Position numbers and translations under genes: made by a program. From Tetmemena sp. SeJ-2015 (Eukaryota; Ciliophora; Spirotrichea; Sporadotrichida; Oxytrichidae), in assembly GCA_027382625.1 (NCBI GenBank), contig JAJKFJ010020851.1:1-64000 (forward strand): a DNA stretch of 64,000 nt, in the 5' to 3' direction. Below are positions 1 to 13,297 of the stretch, piece after piece. The notes beneath the pieces are model-generated. The model did not search any database, was not told the origin of the DNA, and worked only from the letters and a program-made list of their open reading frames with translations. The stretch's first letter is position 1. Each line of letters opens with the position of its first letter.

Positions 1-660
1 AAAGTGATTGCTCCTTGACAAGGTCAACTCGTCCCTCGTTTTCAAATTTGTAAAACATGAGAGTGTTGCAAGGTCCAACATAGCAACTCAACCATACAAA
101 TATAAGTTGAAAGTTGATAGCCAAAGTCATGACTGTTAAAAGTGTGCTCTATAAATTAGTATAAATTTGGGACGTTTAAACTGGTGTATTTATACCTTCA
201 AATTAAAACCCAAGAATGTACTCCAATGATATAAAAATATCAGATGAAAATGACCCCCAATTGAGAGAGTATAAATTAAAGTCGGTAAATGAAATGATAA
301 AATGAAGGTAAAAAGTTGAGTAAAATCTCAAGTGAAAAATGAGGTAGTGTTTTGAGAGTAGTAATTTAAGCAATGAAATTTGTTAAATTTAAGTTTAATT
401 TTAAAGGTAAAAATTAAAAATTTAACTTGTTTAAATTTTAAGATAATTAAATGGTCAATAATTTTTTTAATTAAAAAAAATTTTAAAATTATTTTAATTT
501 TTTTTAATTTTTTTTATTAAAAAAAAATAATTTTAATTTTGAATTTGAAAAAAAAAAGAAAATAATTATTTTTTCTTTTTCTTCTTTTCCTAAATTTTGT
601 TTAATCTTTTAATTCAAAAAAAATTTGATTATTTCTAATTGATGATCGAAGAAGCTTAAT
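1..660. other. AT-rich spacer
   Basis: Very AT-rich DNA with long A and T runs, densest at about 400-600. No coding composition is visible on either strand in any frame, even with all stops read as sense. It is probably intergenic; no motif was recognised. Confidence 0.5.
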
Positions 661-689
661 TGGTTTTGTCAATCTTTAAGTTTAAATTA

Positions 690-3600
690 TAGAAGGGTGA
701 TTCTGGTGCAGAATTCCCATCTGTTAGGAGGAAAGAGGAATTATCTTAACTTTTGGGTCTCTAAGGATGCAGGGTTTCTTCGGCTTATAAGATCCTTTGC
801 ACCCAGATAAAATAGAAAAACAAGAGTTTAATAAGGATGAGGAGTATAATGAAGGATCTTCCTTTAAACTCAAGACTTAGAACAGAGTAGGAAGCATTGA
901 AATGTTTCTTATAAGTTTTAATCTTTTAAAATATTCTAAATCATTTAAATTGTCCTTTCAACCTCACCACTCTTCAAGAAAAATTTTAACTCTCTTTTTT
1001 TTTTAAATACTTTATAAATTTTCATTAATTTTCTAATTACTTCACCCTTAAAAAGATATTTTTATATAGCAAAGTGTTTTAAAATGATCAATTATGAACC
1101 ACTGAACTTTAAGTGAAGAATATATATAATTAGTTATATAATTATTTAAGCATTTAGCAACTTAGTCAATAGTTGTCTGACCTTAAATTTACTTTTTATA
1201 AGATGATTCAGGAAGCTAAGTAATCTATTTCTTATTTGCTAACCCTTCCTTAATTTTATAGGCAGCAGAGTTGCAACTATATAACTCTTCTGGCTAGAAC
1301 TGAATTACTTGTGCCCACATGAGGGACTGGCGCTTTTAGATTTTCTTAAATGACTGCTTGAAGTCTTTGGTAATTTCGTTATAACAGCTCTTGCTCCTCT
1401 GAATCAAGACTGACTTCTTGCTGGAGCTCTGCTCTAATAAAAAGAAAAACCAAAAAATTTGAATCGCTCTGTTTGTCCCTCATCATAATTAGTGTTTACC
1501 TCTCTTTCTAGGATGACCCTTTCATTAAGCAGGCGAGTGAGATCTCATTGAAGCTGCTGTCACTCAGATAAGTCTTTGAGGATGAGGAGTGATCTCGTCT
1601 GCTATCATAGCTGGGCCTCATCTCAGTAATGTTAATGGTAATTAATTAAAAAAAAATATATTTCGACTTAATGCTAATTTTTATAGCAGAGATCTCCATA
1701 GACTCTTCCCTGTCTGATAAAGGTCTTGCGGATAAATCACTTAGAGATCAGGACTGAGCAATCACAAAAGAAGGAGAGCCGTTTAGACAGATCGAAAATA
1801 CTCATTCTAATATTTTGGTCGTTTAATCAAATATATCATCTATGAGCTTAGTTTAAGATTTGCAAATAGGGATTGAATTTCCACTAACTTATAGATATAT
1901 TTAATTTATTTGTTTTTATAAATAATTAATCTTTCCGTCTCAGACTTATTTACTGGATAGGCTTTTATAAAAGAAGCTGGACACAGTTTAAGCAACCAGT
2001 AAATGATAACTCAACTAGGTTTAGTGAGGGTGGTTAGTCAAGGTTAAGTAGGTAGACCTATATTCCAATACTTACTGAAATATATATTTATACTCTAATT
2101 TCTGAGTTATAATATTTTAAGTGAGTTATTCCATGCAACTAATCGAGGGTGTCTTTCGAAACTACTTCATAATGATACTCAGGGTGAACAGAGGTAAATT
2201 AAAATGGGCGATTCATAAATAGCCAAGACTTTAAAGCACGAGGAACTTACTATCAGGTTAGTCTTCAAAGGGATCAAGCATGACGGAGACTTCTCTCTCT
2301 CCTTCTAGCGATGGACGATAATCACATCCACAACCAAAACTTTGTCCTCGTGATCAAAGATCTCTAACTAAAGCACTAAGTTAACGTGGCTTAAGCCATC
2401 CAAGAATAGGGAACTTTGCATTTTGTGTTCCTTGAAGAGGGACTACTTTTATAAATATTGGATGAGTGGTAACTCTCTGCTTAAAAGCTATCTCTTCAAC
2501 TTCATAAATACTTAAATTCTTATTATATAAAATGATATTTTAGTTATATTTAAGAAGAGTGTAGAAAGACTCCCCAGTTGATGAAGCAGTCGGCCAAGAT
2601 CTTCAAGGCAGGAAGACTTGAGTCCAGCCCCTCTATAGTCACAACTCTCAAGTAGTTTAAATAACTCGAAGGTGGAACCTCAGCAAGAAAGTAGAGTTCA
2701 GATCAGTTCATGACAGAGAATGGCAATGCCTGCATCGCTGAAAATCAATATACCCAATAAAATATTTCAAGAAATAATTATTTCAAAATAAAAACACTTT
2801 AAACTTAACTATAATCTTTGTTTATATATAAGTGATTATTATTTAGTTAATATTTTAAACAAGTCCAGCCTTCCTCTTCCTCAATCTTCAATAGCATAAA
2901 GCTAAACTTTGAAGAGAGCAAATGAACTCAGTTCAACCTGTCTGCCTACCACAATAGCTCCAAACTCAATCACACTTCCACAGCCATAAGTCTCCAAGTA
3001 GCTGAAAGCTTGACTCTCCTTCAAACCTTGATGAAGTCTCTCTTACTAATCTAGATTTAAACAAATGATGGTTGAGGAAGACAAGAGCGACAGCTCCTCA
3101 GCCTGCTTCTTCGGCATGGCTGCTCTTAAAGTTATTGTCGTTATAAAAACTGTTGAGTCAAGCTCCTATACTCACTTCAAGGTTTTTATTTTTAATTTTG
3201 CTAAAGATAGAGCTCTGGGTAGAGGTAGGGAGGCATCATTTAAAACATTAACGAAATAAATGCCTATTAAATAACTTATTGTGAAGAAATAAAGAAAGAA
3301 GGAGCTGCTTTTATAAATAATTTTGTATTTATACTTTAAACATCCTGAGATAAATCTAAGTAAAATGCTGCTACACTAAAGAACAAATAAGTTTATGCTA
3401 CTTAAGTCGATCTCTTAGCGGAGATATATTTACAGATAGAGACTGTAGGCGTGGTGCCTTAGACTGAAGAAGAAGAAAGCTAATCTACTGTCTCTAAGGG
3501 AGCAGTAGAGCAAAAGCCCAGGGTGATTATTAAGATGCTTATAATCTCAGCGTAGAGTATCCCTATTAAGAGCTGAAGGATTCTTTCATGCTCCTGTTTC

Positions 3601-3880
3601 AGAATTGATGAAGATCTTCTTTTTGCCAGAGCAAGCAAGACACAGCTAAAAGCATGAAAGCTTTATTTTTTAAGTATAAACTAAATGCAGGCAGAGACAA
3701 AGAAAATAGCTGAGTTTGCGAGATAAGCACCTCTAAAGATTGAGAGAAGAAATACTTCTTCGAGAAGGAGCTGGTGAGAGTTTCAGAGCTAGTTTGTAGG
3801 AATGACGTGCATGATTATGTTGAGGTATATCAGTGACGAGGTGTAAATTACTTTTGGAAGAAAAAAAATCTATTAAATTG
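690..3880 (+). other. Patchwork of short coding-like pieces, unresolved
   Basis: Several 100-400 nt segments have coding-like composition on the plus strand when TAA/TAG are read as Gln and TGA as Trp. They lie at about 700-890, 1510-1637, 2290-2480, 2580-2750, 2865-3270 and 3400-3700, separated by AT-rich stretches of 50-100 nt that may be introns. The piece at 3400-3700 is acidic and then hydrophobic. Frames cannot be joined with certainty and no family is recognised. It could be one multi-exon gene or fragments of several. The region is listed so the stretch is not mistaken for empty DNA. Confidence 0.3.
1638..1686 (+). other. Candidate 49-nt intron
   Basis: Begins GTAATT and ends TTTATAG. 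The interior is almost pure A/T and it sits between coding-like pieces of higher GC. Size and borders resemble the better supported introns at 22595-22632 and 45674-45711. Confidence 0.4.
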
Positions 3881-3942
3881 TTACCTCATTAACTTATTTT
3901 TAAAAAGAGAGTTTAATACTCTGATAATAAAATTGTAAGATC

Positions 3943-4330
3943 ATGGAGTAGCAAGAGGATATAGTTGGCTCCTCGAATAAGAAGAGGGTGAAGATATTTA
4001 AAGAAAGATCCTTGGGGAAGGATCTTATACAAGAGAAGTAAAATGTCCCAAAGATATCAACTAGCTTAAGAGTTGAGACTATAGCTGAAGGTGTAAATAT
4101 AAACTGAATTATTGCTCTAAAAAGAAAGGCTCTTAAATTTTATTTTTTTAATTAAGGTTCAGTTTTAAATTAATGCGAGAAGAGTCTTCTAAATATTAAA
4201 ACTCCTCCAGCGGTGCCTCCGAAATATCTCCACAAGATTTCTTTAGGATGACTGGCTCAGTTAATAATTAGCACTGAGTCACTAACTTGATTTAGCTGAG
4301 CCTTGGTATCAATCGCATTGAATTTTATAA
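3943..4330 (+). CDS. Hypothetical protein, N-terminal part
   Basis: An ATG follows an AT-rich leader and opens a charged, Lys/Glu-rich reading frame that begins MEQQEDIVGSSNKKRVKIF, using TAG as Gln at codon 3. The first 55 or so codons read well. Beyond about 4110 an AT-rich stretch probably contains an intron, and a second piece around 4200-4330 may be the next exon. No domain is recognised. Start and strand are reasonable; the end is arbitrary. Confidence 0.3.
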
Positions 4331-4724
4331 GTACTTTTATATCTATTTATATTAACTTTAACATTTTTAAAGCTTGTTGAAGGTGGACTGAACTCTATCT
4401 CTCGCTGCTTCTTATCTCTTGATTAAACTTTGAATATTGACTCTAATTTACTAACACAAGAGCTTTAGTCATTTGTTTGGGCCAAATTTGAAAGAGCTTA
4501 TGACTTGATATAAAACAACAAAATAATTACTCTAAATTAAATTGTCTCATTTGCTGACTGATTTAACAGAGTAAATAAAGATAAAGTCAAAGCCATATAG
4601 CTTCAATGACTTAATAGCCTCTTCATTTATTCTCCAACTTGTCTATTTTTTGAAAGGTCTCTAGATCCTTGTACCTATACGCTCAAAAGTTATTTAATAA
4701 TAATATTAAAGTAGCATTTTAAAT

Positions 4725-4890
4725 TAAAGTACTGAGCCCTTCCCTTAACCGAAGCATCGAGGAGCATTTACCAGTCTTTGATATCCTTGATTCTTCCTTC
4801 AAAGACTATTAACAAAGCCAGGTACTAGGATTAGATCCAACACCTATCCTCGACTTGAAGCAAGACCTCTTCTCAGAGCCATTCTTAACT
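4725..4890 (+). CDS. Hypothetical protein fragment
   Basis: A short open stretch of soluble-looking composition containing RSIEEHLPVFDILDSSFKDY, followed by Asp/Leu-rich sequence. It ends in AT-rich DNA at about 4900 that may be an intron. No family is recognised and its neighbours cannot be joined to it confidently. Confidence 0.3.
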
Positions 4891-5329
4891 AGTTAATTTA
4901 TATTTATATTCTGAATATTACCTGAACAGTCTTTAAGAGACATTCCTTTGACATGGACAGTCCTAGCTTTGAGTAATTCGCTGCAGTGGTTCTTACTAAT
5001 CTCTCTTCGATAAAACTGGTGAGCGAGCATCTCCTCCTGTTTTTAGGACTACCCTGATTGCTGGCAATGTGATCACTAGCATGACATGCACTCAGCCTCC
5101 TACAGCATGAGAGAATTGTTTCAAACTATTGAGAATAGAGCAGTCATGATGCACGCTCATCTCCAGCCCCTCTCCAGATATTGATGGGCATTGAAAAAAG
5201 AAAAGACATGGCCGAGTAGTAGAACGCATCTTCAGAGAGAGCCTCTGAATTAGTAAGCAGAGACATTCATCAGTCCCCGTGGATAAAATAGAGTAAGTAG
5301 TATTTAAATATGAGAAACAGTCGATGCTT

Positions 5330-5820
5330 GGTTTGTTAATGATGTTGGAGATGAAGCTGGCGAACATGAGGTAAGCTTTAGTCTTGCAGAATTGCCTGCG
5401 CTAATTGATAGCCTGGATGTTGAAGTTTATATCTGTTAAAATTTCAATTCTTAGCTTAAGTAAATGAACTGCGTTTCTGAAAAGTATCTATCTAAATGCA
5501 ACCTGTCTTCAGTGAGTGAAGACTCCTAAGAAGTCATATTTATCAAAAGCTGTAAAAAAAGAACGAGTGCTTTGAATTTCATTGTCACCATCTAAATTCT
5601 AGAGTGTCTTAACCAAATAGAACAAACAAGATAAGAGGAAGTTAGAAAAGCAAATACTGAATAGGGGCGCAATGATAAGTAACTGACGCTCTTTAATTCT
5701 TCACTTGGAATTATAATATTGCAAATTCCTATTTCTCTAATTAAGCCATGAGTCCAGAGAGGAGTACCAAGACTGAAACAAGAGTGGAACTAAAATTATT
5801 TGTTTATAATTTAAATTATA
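5330..5820 (+). CDS. Hypothetical acidic protein block
   Basis: About 160 codons are open in one plus-strand frame. It starts with an acidic segment (DVGDEAGEHEVSFSLAEL), continues with mixed charged and hydrophobic sequence, and has one TGA-encoded Trp near the end. The composition is clearly better than the other two frames. An opposite-strand standard frame at 5092-5367 overlaps only the beginning and could be an alternative there. No domain, start codon or end could be fixed. Probably an internal exon. Confidence 0.4.
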
Positions 5821-6454
5821 TTAATAATTTAATTAGGATTGATGATTGATAATGAAAACTAGCGGGAAGCATGGTGACTGTCAAATTTGAAGATTCACCC
5901 CACCGATCTGTAGTTTGCTCGATTGCCTATTAAAAATAACACCACTATCTTCTTACAGTATCTCAATTGCTCTTCGCTACCATGAAATATGAAGTGAGAA
6001 AATCCGATACTCCAAATATCTTCCTTTCTGGAACTTGTTTCACTCATAATTCCGAATACAGCGTCTTCACATCAAATTTGCAAAGATAAAATTCTCTTTG
6101 AAATATATATTTGCATATAGATACGTAGAATAGTCATGCAAATTTTAAATAATCCAACTGCCGTCCATCTCTTAGTCAATCTCAATCCTACTTATAACTT
6201 TACTCATTTAACTAGCTCTACTGTAATAGTAAAATACTTAATTGCGTAACAATAAAGATGCTCTAGGGTTGCTCAATCAAAGAAGGAGAGCCCTCCAAGA
6301 CTCAGCTTACTCACGAGTCAATAAAATTCTCTGAAAATTGTTTAATGATAAAAAATGATTTAATACCTAGTCATAAACCTTAATAATAGTGTATCACTAC
6401 TTCATAATACTTGAACGGGAAAGTCATTTACGATATTATGTTTATAATTTATTT

Positions 6455-7285
6455 ATGAGTTCATCTCCTGCCCAGTGGGAAAAGATTTGTGGATCTGATG
6501 ATGCTGCTTTGTAGAAGGACCAGGTTTAGACTATCAAGGTTGGCCTATTCACCAATTCCTTGCAGTATCTCAATCTTATCATATGTGATAAAAGTGAAAC
6601 TCAGTGCTTTCTTTAAGACTTAACGTGATGAGCTTGACAAGAACATATACCTTGATTGAGTGGAGGAGGAAGAGGATGAAAAGGAATTAGAGACTGAGAA
6701 CCTCATACAGGGCAGGCTCAATACTCTCAAGAATGCCAAAGGAGGATCGCCTGCTGCCAGATCTGCAGTAGCAGATGAGGATGACAGTAAAGACGCCCTT
6801 CCCTCAAGGCTGTTGCCAAGCCTGCCGCACAAACTCCAGTCGCCTTAGCCCAGCTTCAATAAGCTAAGCCAGAAGAAAAACCGTAAGGAATGACCGAAAG
6901 AGTTGAATCAGCAACTCAAGCCAAGGCAGCTCCTGCTTAACTAATCTTCTCAAACTCCGATGAGGATCTCAGCTATGAGGATAATGATGAAGAAGATGAT
7001 AAGTTCTTGCTAGACGATAAGGACTATGATTGCCTAGAAAAAGCTAAAAATTTCAAGAATAGATAGCCTCCTTTCAAGAAGTCCAATTAAGGTGTAGCCC
7101 CTTCGGCGTAAAACAAGTTGAAGTGTGGTATTCGGCAGTTGAAGTCCAAACAAAGCCACTACAAGCCTCAGTAACACAACCAAGGAGACTATCTCCTGTA
7201 CAACAAAGACAAGCACCATCACAACGATTAAGGCCACTACGAGGACAACGGCACCACCTCCAATGAAAGTGAGTTGTAATTAAGA
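6455..7285 (+). pseudogene. Acidic, Gln/Lys-rich low-complexity protein with two frame changes
   Basis: A frame opens at ATG 6455 (MSSSPAQWEKICGSDDAA) and reads well to about 6600. From about 6610 to 6800 the best protein, a strongly acidic segment with EEEEDEKELE, lies in another frame. From about 6803 the first frame resumes as an Ala/Gln/Lys-rich tail with many TAA/TAG Gln codons, acidic patches (NSDEDLSYEDNDEEDDKF) and a His-rich stretch near the end. No intron-like sequence separates the three parts, so two small indels are the simplest reading. These could be real decay or sequence error. The composition suggests a disordered, possibly nuclear protein; no domain is recognised. Confidence 0.45.
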
Positions 7286-7474
7286 CTTGAGTATATAAAT
7301 CACTTCTATTCTTAATCATTTTTGATGATATCTGTTTATACTGAAAATTCGAATATCTTTTAGTTTAGAACTATTAGCCTCTTAATTAAAGTCTATATTG
7401 TTTTTGTTTAAATCTGATTTAATTTCAATTGCTATTAAATAGTGTTAACCACTTAATTTGGTGGTGAGTTAAGC

Positions 7475-8520
7475 AGTTCAGAAATAGAAAAAGAAGCTGA
7501 TGACACTTGCTCTTCTTTCATGAGCTAAACCTCTAATAAATATTTAACAGGCATCAATGAGTCCTTCTTCAAGGGTTGGATCGCTTTCAGTTTATTATTG
7601 GCTGTATCTAGGACAATCTTTGCTGATGTAGGCTGTGGCTGGCAGGAGTCTATGAATACTGCAGCCTCCATAAGCTGCTGCTCTCGAGATGATATTGTGA
7701 TTTAAGAGCCTAGACTCCTGCTCCTTGAACAGCTTAACTATGCTGTGGATGACTGATGATACTCATTCCAGCTAGCCCTGGCTGCTCAAATTCAGTGGTG
7801 AAGTCTGAGAGTCCACATCAATTCAACTCGCTAATCTAGTGAAGAAGCTGCTCTGTTAAACTGGCTTTGTAATGACCTTCTAAGCCACCAGTATGCAATG
7901 GCTAGAGCAGGCTGTAGACCACTCTATTATTAAATTATTGTTTAAAATTACTTAAACCTCTCTGATGTGATTAGCTGCATTTATACCTACCTTCTTAGCC
8001 TAAGCAAGCTGGCTATGCTATTATTTGAGTAAATAGTTGAGTGTTTGATATTTTTGCTGTAGCATTTGCTAAGAATGCATGCTGCTGATGCCTCTGCTTC
8101 CCCCTTCACTTCTCTTCCTACCGTCAAACATAAAATCAATACTTCATTAATCTACAGTTATATACTATTTTTGGTAATCTTGCTTGCTGCAGATGTAGGA
8201 GCAGTGTCAATCTGTTTTCTAAAGCATCCTAGTCTTCGGCAAGCATGTCTTCTCTGCTACTCTGTAAAAAAGAGAAGTTCCAAAATACATTATTTAATTA
8301 AACTACTACACCTCAAGAATTTGAAACTCAAAACAACATTCAGCCTTCTTAATAAGCAATTATTAATATTTTTATATATTAATTTAGTGAATTAGTTAAA
8401 TTCACAATTCTAGGCAACTTTAATTGAACTACTATGAGAAATGAATTAGTTGAAATAGATTTTAAAATTATATGCTACTCCTCCTGATGATTGAAGCTAA
8501 TAGTGGTGCATCTACTGCTA
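7475..8520 (+). CDS. Possible multipass membrane protein, unknown family
   Basis: One frame stays coherent for about 1 kb. The first 150 codons are rich in Trp, several encoded by TGA (DDWWYSFQLALAAQIQWWS), and Leu/Ala. A hydrophobic segment near 8155-8210 (YILFLVILLAADVGAVSICF) looks like a membrane helix, and a basic region follows at about 8260-8330. The last part is AT-rich and may include an intron. No catalytic motif is recognised. The sequence up to 9820 carries more hydrophobic coding-like DNA whose frame could not be chosen, so the gene may extend further. Confidence 0.4.
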
Positions 8521-9822
8521 AATACTTATCGGAGGCTACTACTAGCAGCTGTAAGCTATTTATTACTAGACAGAGCTGATTGCACTTGCAATTAAAATAA
8601 ATTGGGTTTTCACAGAGGGGATATGGATGCTAGTATTTCCTCAACTAGTCATCAGCCTTTTAACTTATGATAAACGATCTAGAATTTTCAATGATGAGGG
8701 AGCATAAAAATAATGAGAAGCTTGAACAATTAGAATCCAATCCTCTTTATTTAGACTCTATATTGATAGTAATAACTGGAATGGTCGAAATAGACTTCAA
8801 ACTTTCTTTCACTTAACTTTCCTGATTATTATGGGAGGTCTCTAGTTTTAATTCAGCCTCGAAACCTCTGAATTTCTCTTCCTTTTTATAGGAGCCACAG
8901 TAATAATTACTTCACTTAATCTGCTCCCCCAATTTGATAGTTTCGATACTCAAATCAATATATTTTAAATCTTGCTAGTATCTTTACGATTGCATTTATT
9001 TTTCTTCCTGTACTTTCGTGATAAGCTAATTATTTTTTAGTCCCCAATATATTTAGTGGGTGAGAAAGCTTGTCTAAGTTACTCTAATGAAAGAATTAGA
9101 ATCATCATTCAGTAGTTAAGGGCTTAAACTTGGAGAGTCTCTAATGATCTCTTGCAACTATCACTTTCTAAAAAGAAATATTTATAATTTATAAAACTTA
9201 TTACCATGAGGGTTTGTAGAGAAAAGTAAATTAGGATTAACGCTCTGATCACATTATAAGAAGTCTTGAGACTTCGCTGTTTTGTTCTTTGTATCCTGTA
9301 AGTAAACTTTGACTAGTAAGATGAGTTCCCCGATTAGGTGGCTTAGATTTTATTAGAAAAAGAAATTTTAAAGTTTAGACACTACTTATAGTCCTGATGA
9401 ATAGTAGTTCTTTATTTGTAGGCGCTTTGGTAGATGTTAGTTTCTTGAGAAAAGACTGTTATTAAATTTTAAGATAGGAAATATTTTGATTAGGCTGATT
9501 AATTTACTAACTTTGAGGTTTGGGGATTATGAGAATCTATTCTTATTTATTCTTAATTTACCTGCTAGAATTTGGCTTTCCAACTATTAAATCTTTCTCT
9601 TAAGAAGCGATAATGCCATGTATCTTTAACTTAATGAGTGTAATGAATTCAGCTTAATGAATTTAGAAGAGTGATGCTGTCTTTTTTATATGTTGGCAAG
9701 AACTTTCCTGAGTTTGAACTAGAAGGTGTTTTGATCTTTTACTTTATCAATACTTGAAGTATTGAATATGGTTTTCAGCACTTGAATAAAAAATTTACTG
9801 TTCTAAGCCCCTAGAATAATCT

Positions 9823-10440
9823 GAGTTGAAAATGGTGGGCGCATCAATGGAGATTCATAATTGAACTTCGACTTAACTGTAACTTTTCAATAACATGAAA
9901 TATATTTCTTTAGCTTAGTTGATATTAGGTGGTCCTTTGATTTAAGATTTTTAAGTATGAAGAAATGGGAGTGGGTATCTCTAAATCTAGTGCGCTATTG
10001 CTATTCATTTATTATCCTCTTTACTAAATAGTTACAATTTAATGAAGAAGATCCCTGGCCTTTTATCTATGCTTACCTTAACTTGTGAGTGATCTGCTTC
10101 TTTTAAACTTAAATTGGATGAGGTCTGTGGCTAGATTTCTTTTGGTTGCATAGTTGTAAACTTGTTGCTCACAGAGGAATCACTAGTCTCTTGTCTGCTG
10201 CAGCTGAAAGAGTTGTTTTTTATTCTTAACTGTACTGTTGATCAATCTATCAGCGTCTAAACAGCCTCCACATCCGTTACCTTAATTGTCATCTTCAGAG
10301 CTCCTTTCTTCCTGATCTCTCCGTCAAAAAGATATTATAAAATTTACAAACATAATAAAGTCCGTAATAGAAAGCCTCAATTCTTAAACGGTACTCGTCA
10401 GCCAATCAGAGGTACGGTACTAAGTTAAACTAATACCTGA
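9823..10440 (+). CDS. Possible membrane protein, C-terminal part
   Basis: Roughly 200 codons open in one frame with several hydrophobic segments (for example around 10030-10120 and 10240-10310) and a basic end (PSKRYYKIYKHNK). The other two frames here are also readable, which limits confidence. It may be the continuation of the membrane-type block that starts at 7475. DNA from 8521 to 9822 has the same character but no preferred frame. Family unknown. Confidence 0.3.
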
Positions 10441-11690
10441 TACATTTAAAGACTACCATTCATTTATAGATCATAATAAAATATACTTCCTTTTAATCTG
10501 GAGAAAACATCATGAGATTAATTGTAGGAGTTTATAAATTGAAATTTCTACTTATTCAAATATTATTTCGAGGCTTGATTAAGTAGCGAGAGACAGCATT
10601 GTAGATTAAGTTATTAAAAAGGTTTAAGTGATTCATAGTAGAGTTAATAAGCAATTTAATAGGGTATAAATAATATAGCCTTATTAACTTAGAGCAGCCA
10701 CCTCTTGCCAGCAGTTGCCAAATCCATAGCAAAGCAGATCAGTATTGGCATAATATATCCACTTGGAAAAGAGAAATCTAGCACTCAAGCATCCCAATAC
10801 TGCTCGTCGTTAATTCCTTTTGCTTTCCAAAACAGTTGATATAAGGGGTAAGATTGAAAATTCCAAAAATCTGGTTTGGATAAATAAGTCTAAAGAGAAG
10901 ACATAATTTTTTTTTAAGCTTTCTAAATTAAAGATTCTCAGAAATATTTGGTTTAGACTTCAATTAAGGTGAAACAGAAATTATCCAACGGTCTAGACTT
11001 AAATACAATTTCTCAAAAGGCGACAAATAAACACTCAATTCCTGACCATTGCTTCATCTCCTCGACCAGATTTTATATAAGATTTAAGCAGCAATCATTA
11101 CTCCTAGCAGCCATTCTTCTCCTTCTTGAAGTTATTATTAATCAAAGGTCAGCCATGCAGATATAAATTTTTGAATAGAATTGTTTTCACATGAGTAATG
11201 AACTCACTATAGTAAACTCTTGCCTCAATTAAAAAACTCTATCTTCTTGGCGCTAAATATCTCAATTAAATTACTTTTAAATGCGTTCCGGCTTGCTAAT
11301 CGCAAAATAATTGTTTAGTAATTTTTATGTAAGCTACAAGCTTAATTTAATGTTAATGCGAGTTCTTATCTTTCAAATTTAATAGGAGAATAATTATTAG
11401 AAATAAGAAGTCCTCTTAGCATGTCTAATTTCTTATATCAGCGCTTTTGGAATTTATAATTTAATATTTCTAGTTATAAATTGATGCTTCAGAAACTGAA
11501 CTCTTTTATGCTCAAATAACGCAGTGAGATAAAGTTTCCAGAGAAGTTATTAAGCTGTCTCGCTAAACAATTGAGAGCAGGTAATTTCGTTGACAGTCAT
11601 TCTCTTTATATAAATGCATACTCATTATATTAAACCGAGATTTCCATGATAATGCTTCATTCCTGTAGCTTCGAATACATGATTACTCAG
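10441..11690. other. Stretch without a supported gene
   Basis: AT-rich DNA with isolated coding-like scraps, including a 65-codon plus-strand frame at 10969-11166 that has no distinctive composition. Nothing could be assigned. Confidence 0.4.
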
Positions 11691-12045
11691 CTGGCCAACA
11701 CACCTATCTTTGAGTAGTATTGTTGTCTAAGATCTTACTCAAAAGCTATGGATAAGATAGTTCTTCTCATTTCTCAAAAGAAGAATAGAAATAAGTTTTA
11801 TCCACCGCAGACAAACCTAAGTCTACAACATTTACCTCGTAAACTATCTTTTGATTCTTATTTTTTTTCATTCTCTTAAGATGAAGTATTCTCACTTTGT
11901 CTGCGGACATTAGCAAAATAAACCTACATATTTTTGAATGAAGCCTAAAATTAAAAAATGTAGTCAAGTGTGAGATCACATTGAATAAAATTATATTAAG
12001 AATAATCCTGAGGGAAAGTATCTCATAATAAAGGATACTTGGCAT
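11690..12045 (-). CDS. Small hypothetical protein
   Basis: Minus-strand frame starting at an ATG whose first base is 12045. It has a hydrophobic N-terminal 30 residues that could be a signal anchor, then a basic segment (RILHLKRMKKNKNQK), then a more acidic tail. It continues past a TGA (read as Trp) and TAG (read as Gln) to about 11690. It is divergent from the plus-strand block beginning near 12240, so the intervening 200 bp may hold both promoters. No family is recognised. Confidence 0.4.
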
Positions 12046-12239
12046 TCCTTCAACTTCTGTCCCTTCTATACACCTAATTATCTATTAGCATTTGTAAAGT
12101 AAAACTGTTCATCCTATCATTCACTGTTAAGATTAAACTGCAAGAATAGTATTAAAGTTTTGAGAATTCCACTTAAATTAAATAGAGCCCATTTCCTTTT
12201 AGGCGAATAAAATGATTATACCTACACTTTCCCTATTTT

Positions 12240-13005
12240 AATATGTCAATGCTAGGGTACTACAGCTCCTGGAGAACCACAAGCTCATCCCTCAGGGCTC
12301 GTACAGTGACTTCTTCTTCTGATTTTTTATCTTCAGATTTTAAAAAACACAGATATTATTATAATCAATCTTAATATTTATTTTGAAAAAGGGAGCCTTA
12401 AGGAAAGAGAGTTGCCTCCAAAGCAAATTTTAAACTTCTAGAACTACTCAAAATGCTCCCATTACTAGAAGAGAGATTATTCTAAATGCCTTATCAAACT
12501 TTAGATCTTGCAACTCAAAGCTATATCGTCAATATGCTGTTAAATTAAATAATGAAAATGCTGATATGTTTTGAGAAGGTCTTCTTTACTAAATGATTGA
12601 GAACAGATGCAAACTTTTTATGTTTTGGAGGCCAAACTTGAAGGTTCTCATTACTCTCTTCGATGCTTTCTTCTTTGGCCTTTTGTTATAAATCTTCTTA
12701 AATAAGCTTAATTAAATTTAAATTAGAAATATCAATAAATCTCATTTTAAGCTTTTCATCATATTTAGTTCCATATTTTCCAGTAAAGTTTAATCTTGTC
12801 CTTGAAAGAAGATTTAATTATAGGAGTGGGTTTTTAATTTCCATAATTTATAATTCACTTTATTAGAAGACTCGAATTGAAATGCCTTGTTTAATGCAAG
12901 ATACTCCTTTTAGCTCTTATTCAAATTAATAAAGGAATTCACTTTATCTCTTAAAATATCATTTAAATATTATTATAAATAGCAAGAGGTTAAGTTCTAC
13001 TAATC
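12240..13005 (+). CDS. Hypothetical membrane-associated protein
   Basis: About 250 codons are open in one plus-strand frame with consistent composition: a soluble beginning (VLQLLENHKLIPQGSYSDFF), a polar middle with Asn/Arg, and a hydrophobic segment near 12650-12700 (LFDAFFFGLLLQIF). TGA as Trp occurs at several places. It resembles the membrane ends of transporters in general, but no ABC, P-type or channel signature was found. The start is not fixed. Confidence 0.4.
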
Positions 13006-13297
13006 TATTTTTGAAAAAAATGTGACCTTATATAAAAAAGAAATAAGAAAAATATTAATTTATCATAATAATATTTTCAATTTAGATAAAAATTAATAAT
13101 CTTTTATCAAAAGGAAGGTCTTTAAGTTTTGAAAAATTTAATTAGATTAGTTACAGGTTGTTAATGATAGTGGGAACCTATCAAATATTATTTTAGTGAG
13201 AAGTTGATTTTAATGTTTGACAAGAGACTTGAGACTAGGTGCCAAAAAATTTCTTACTACATCTATTGCTTGATTAGTTTAGCCCACTATCTTTTCT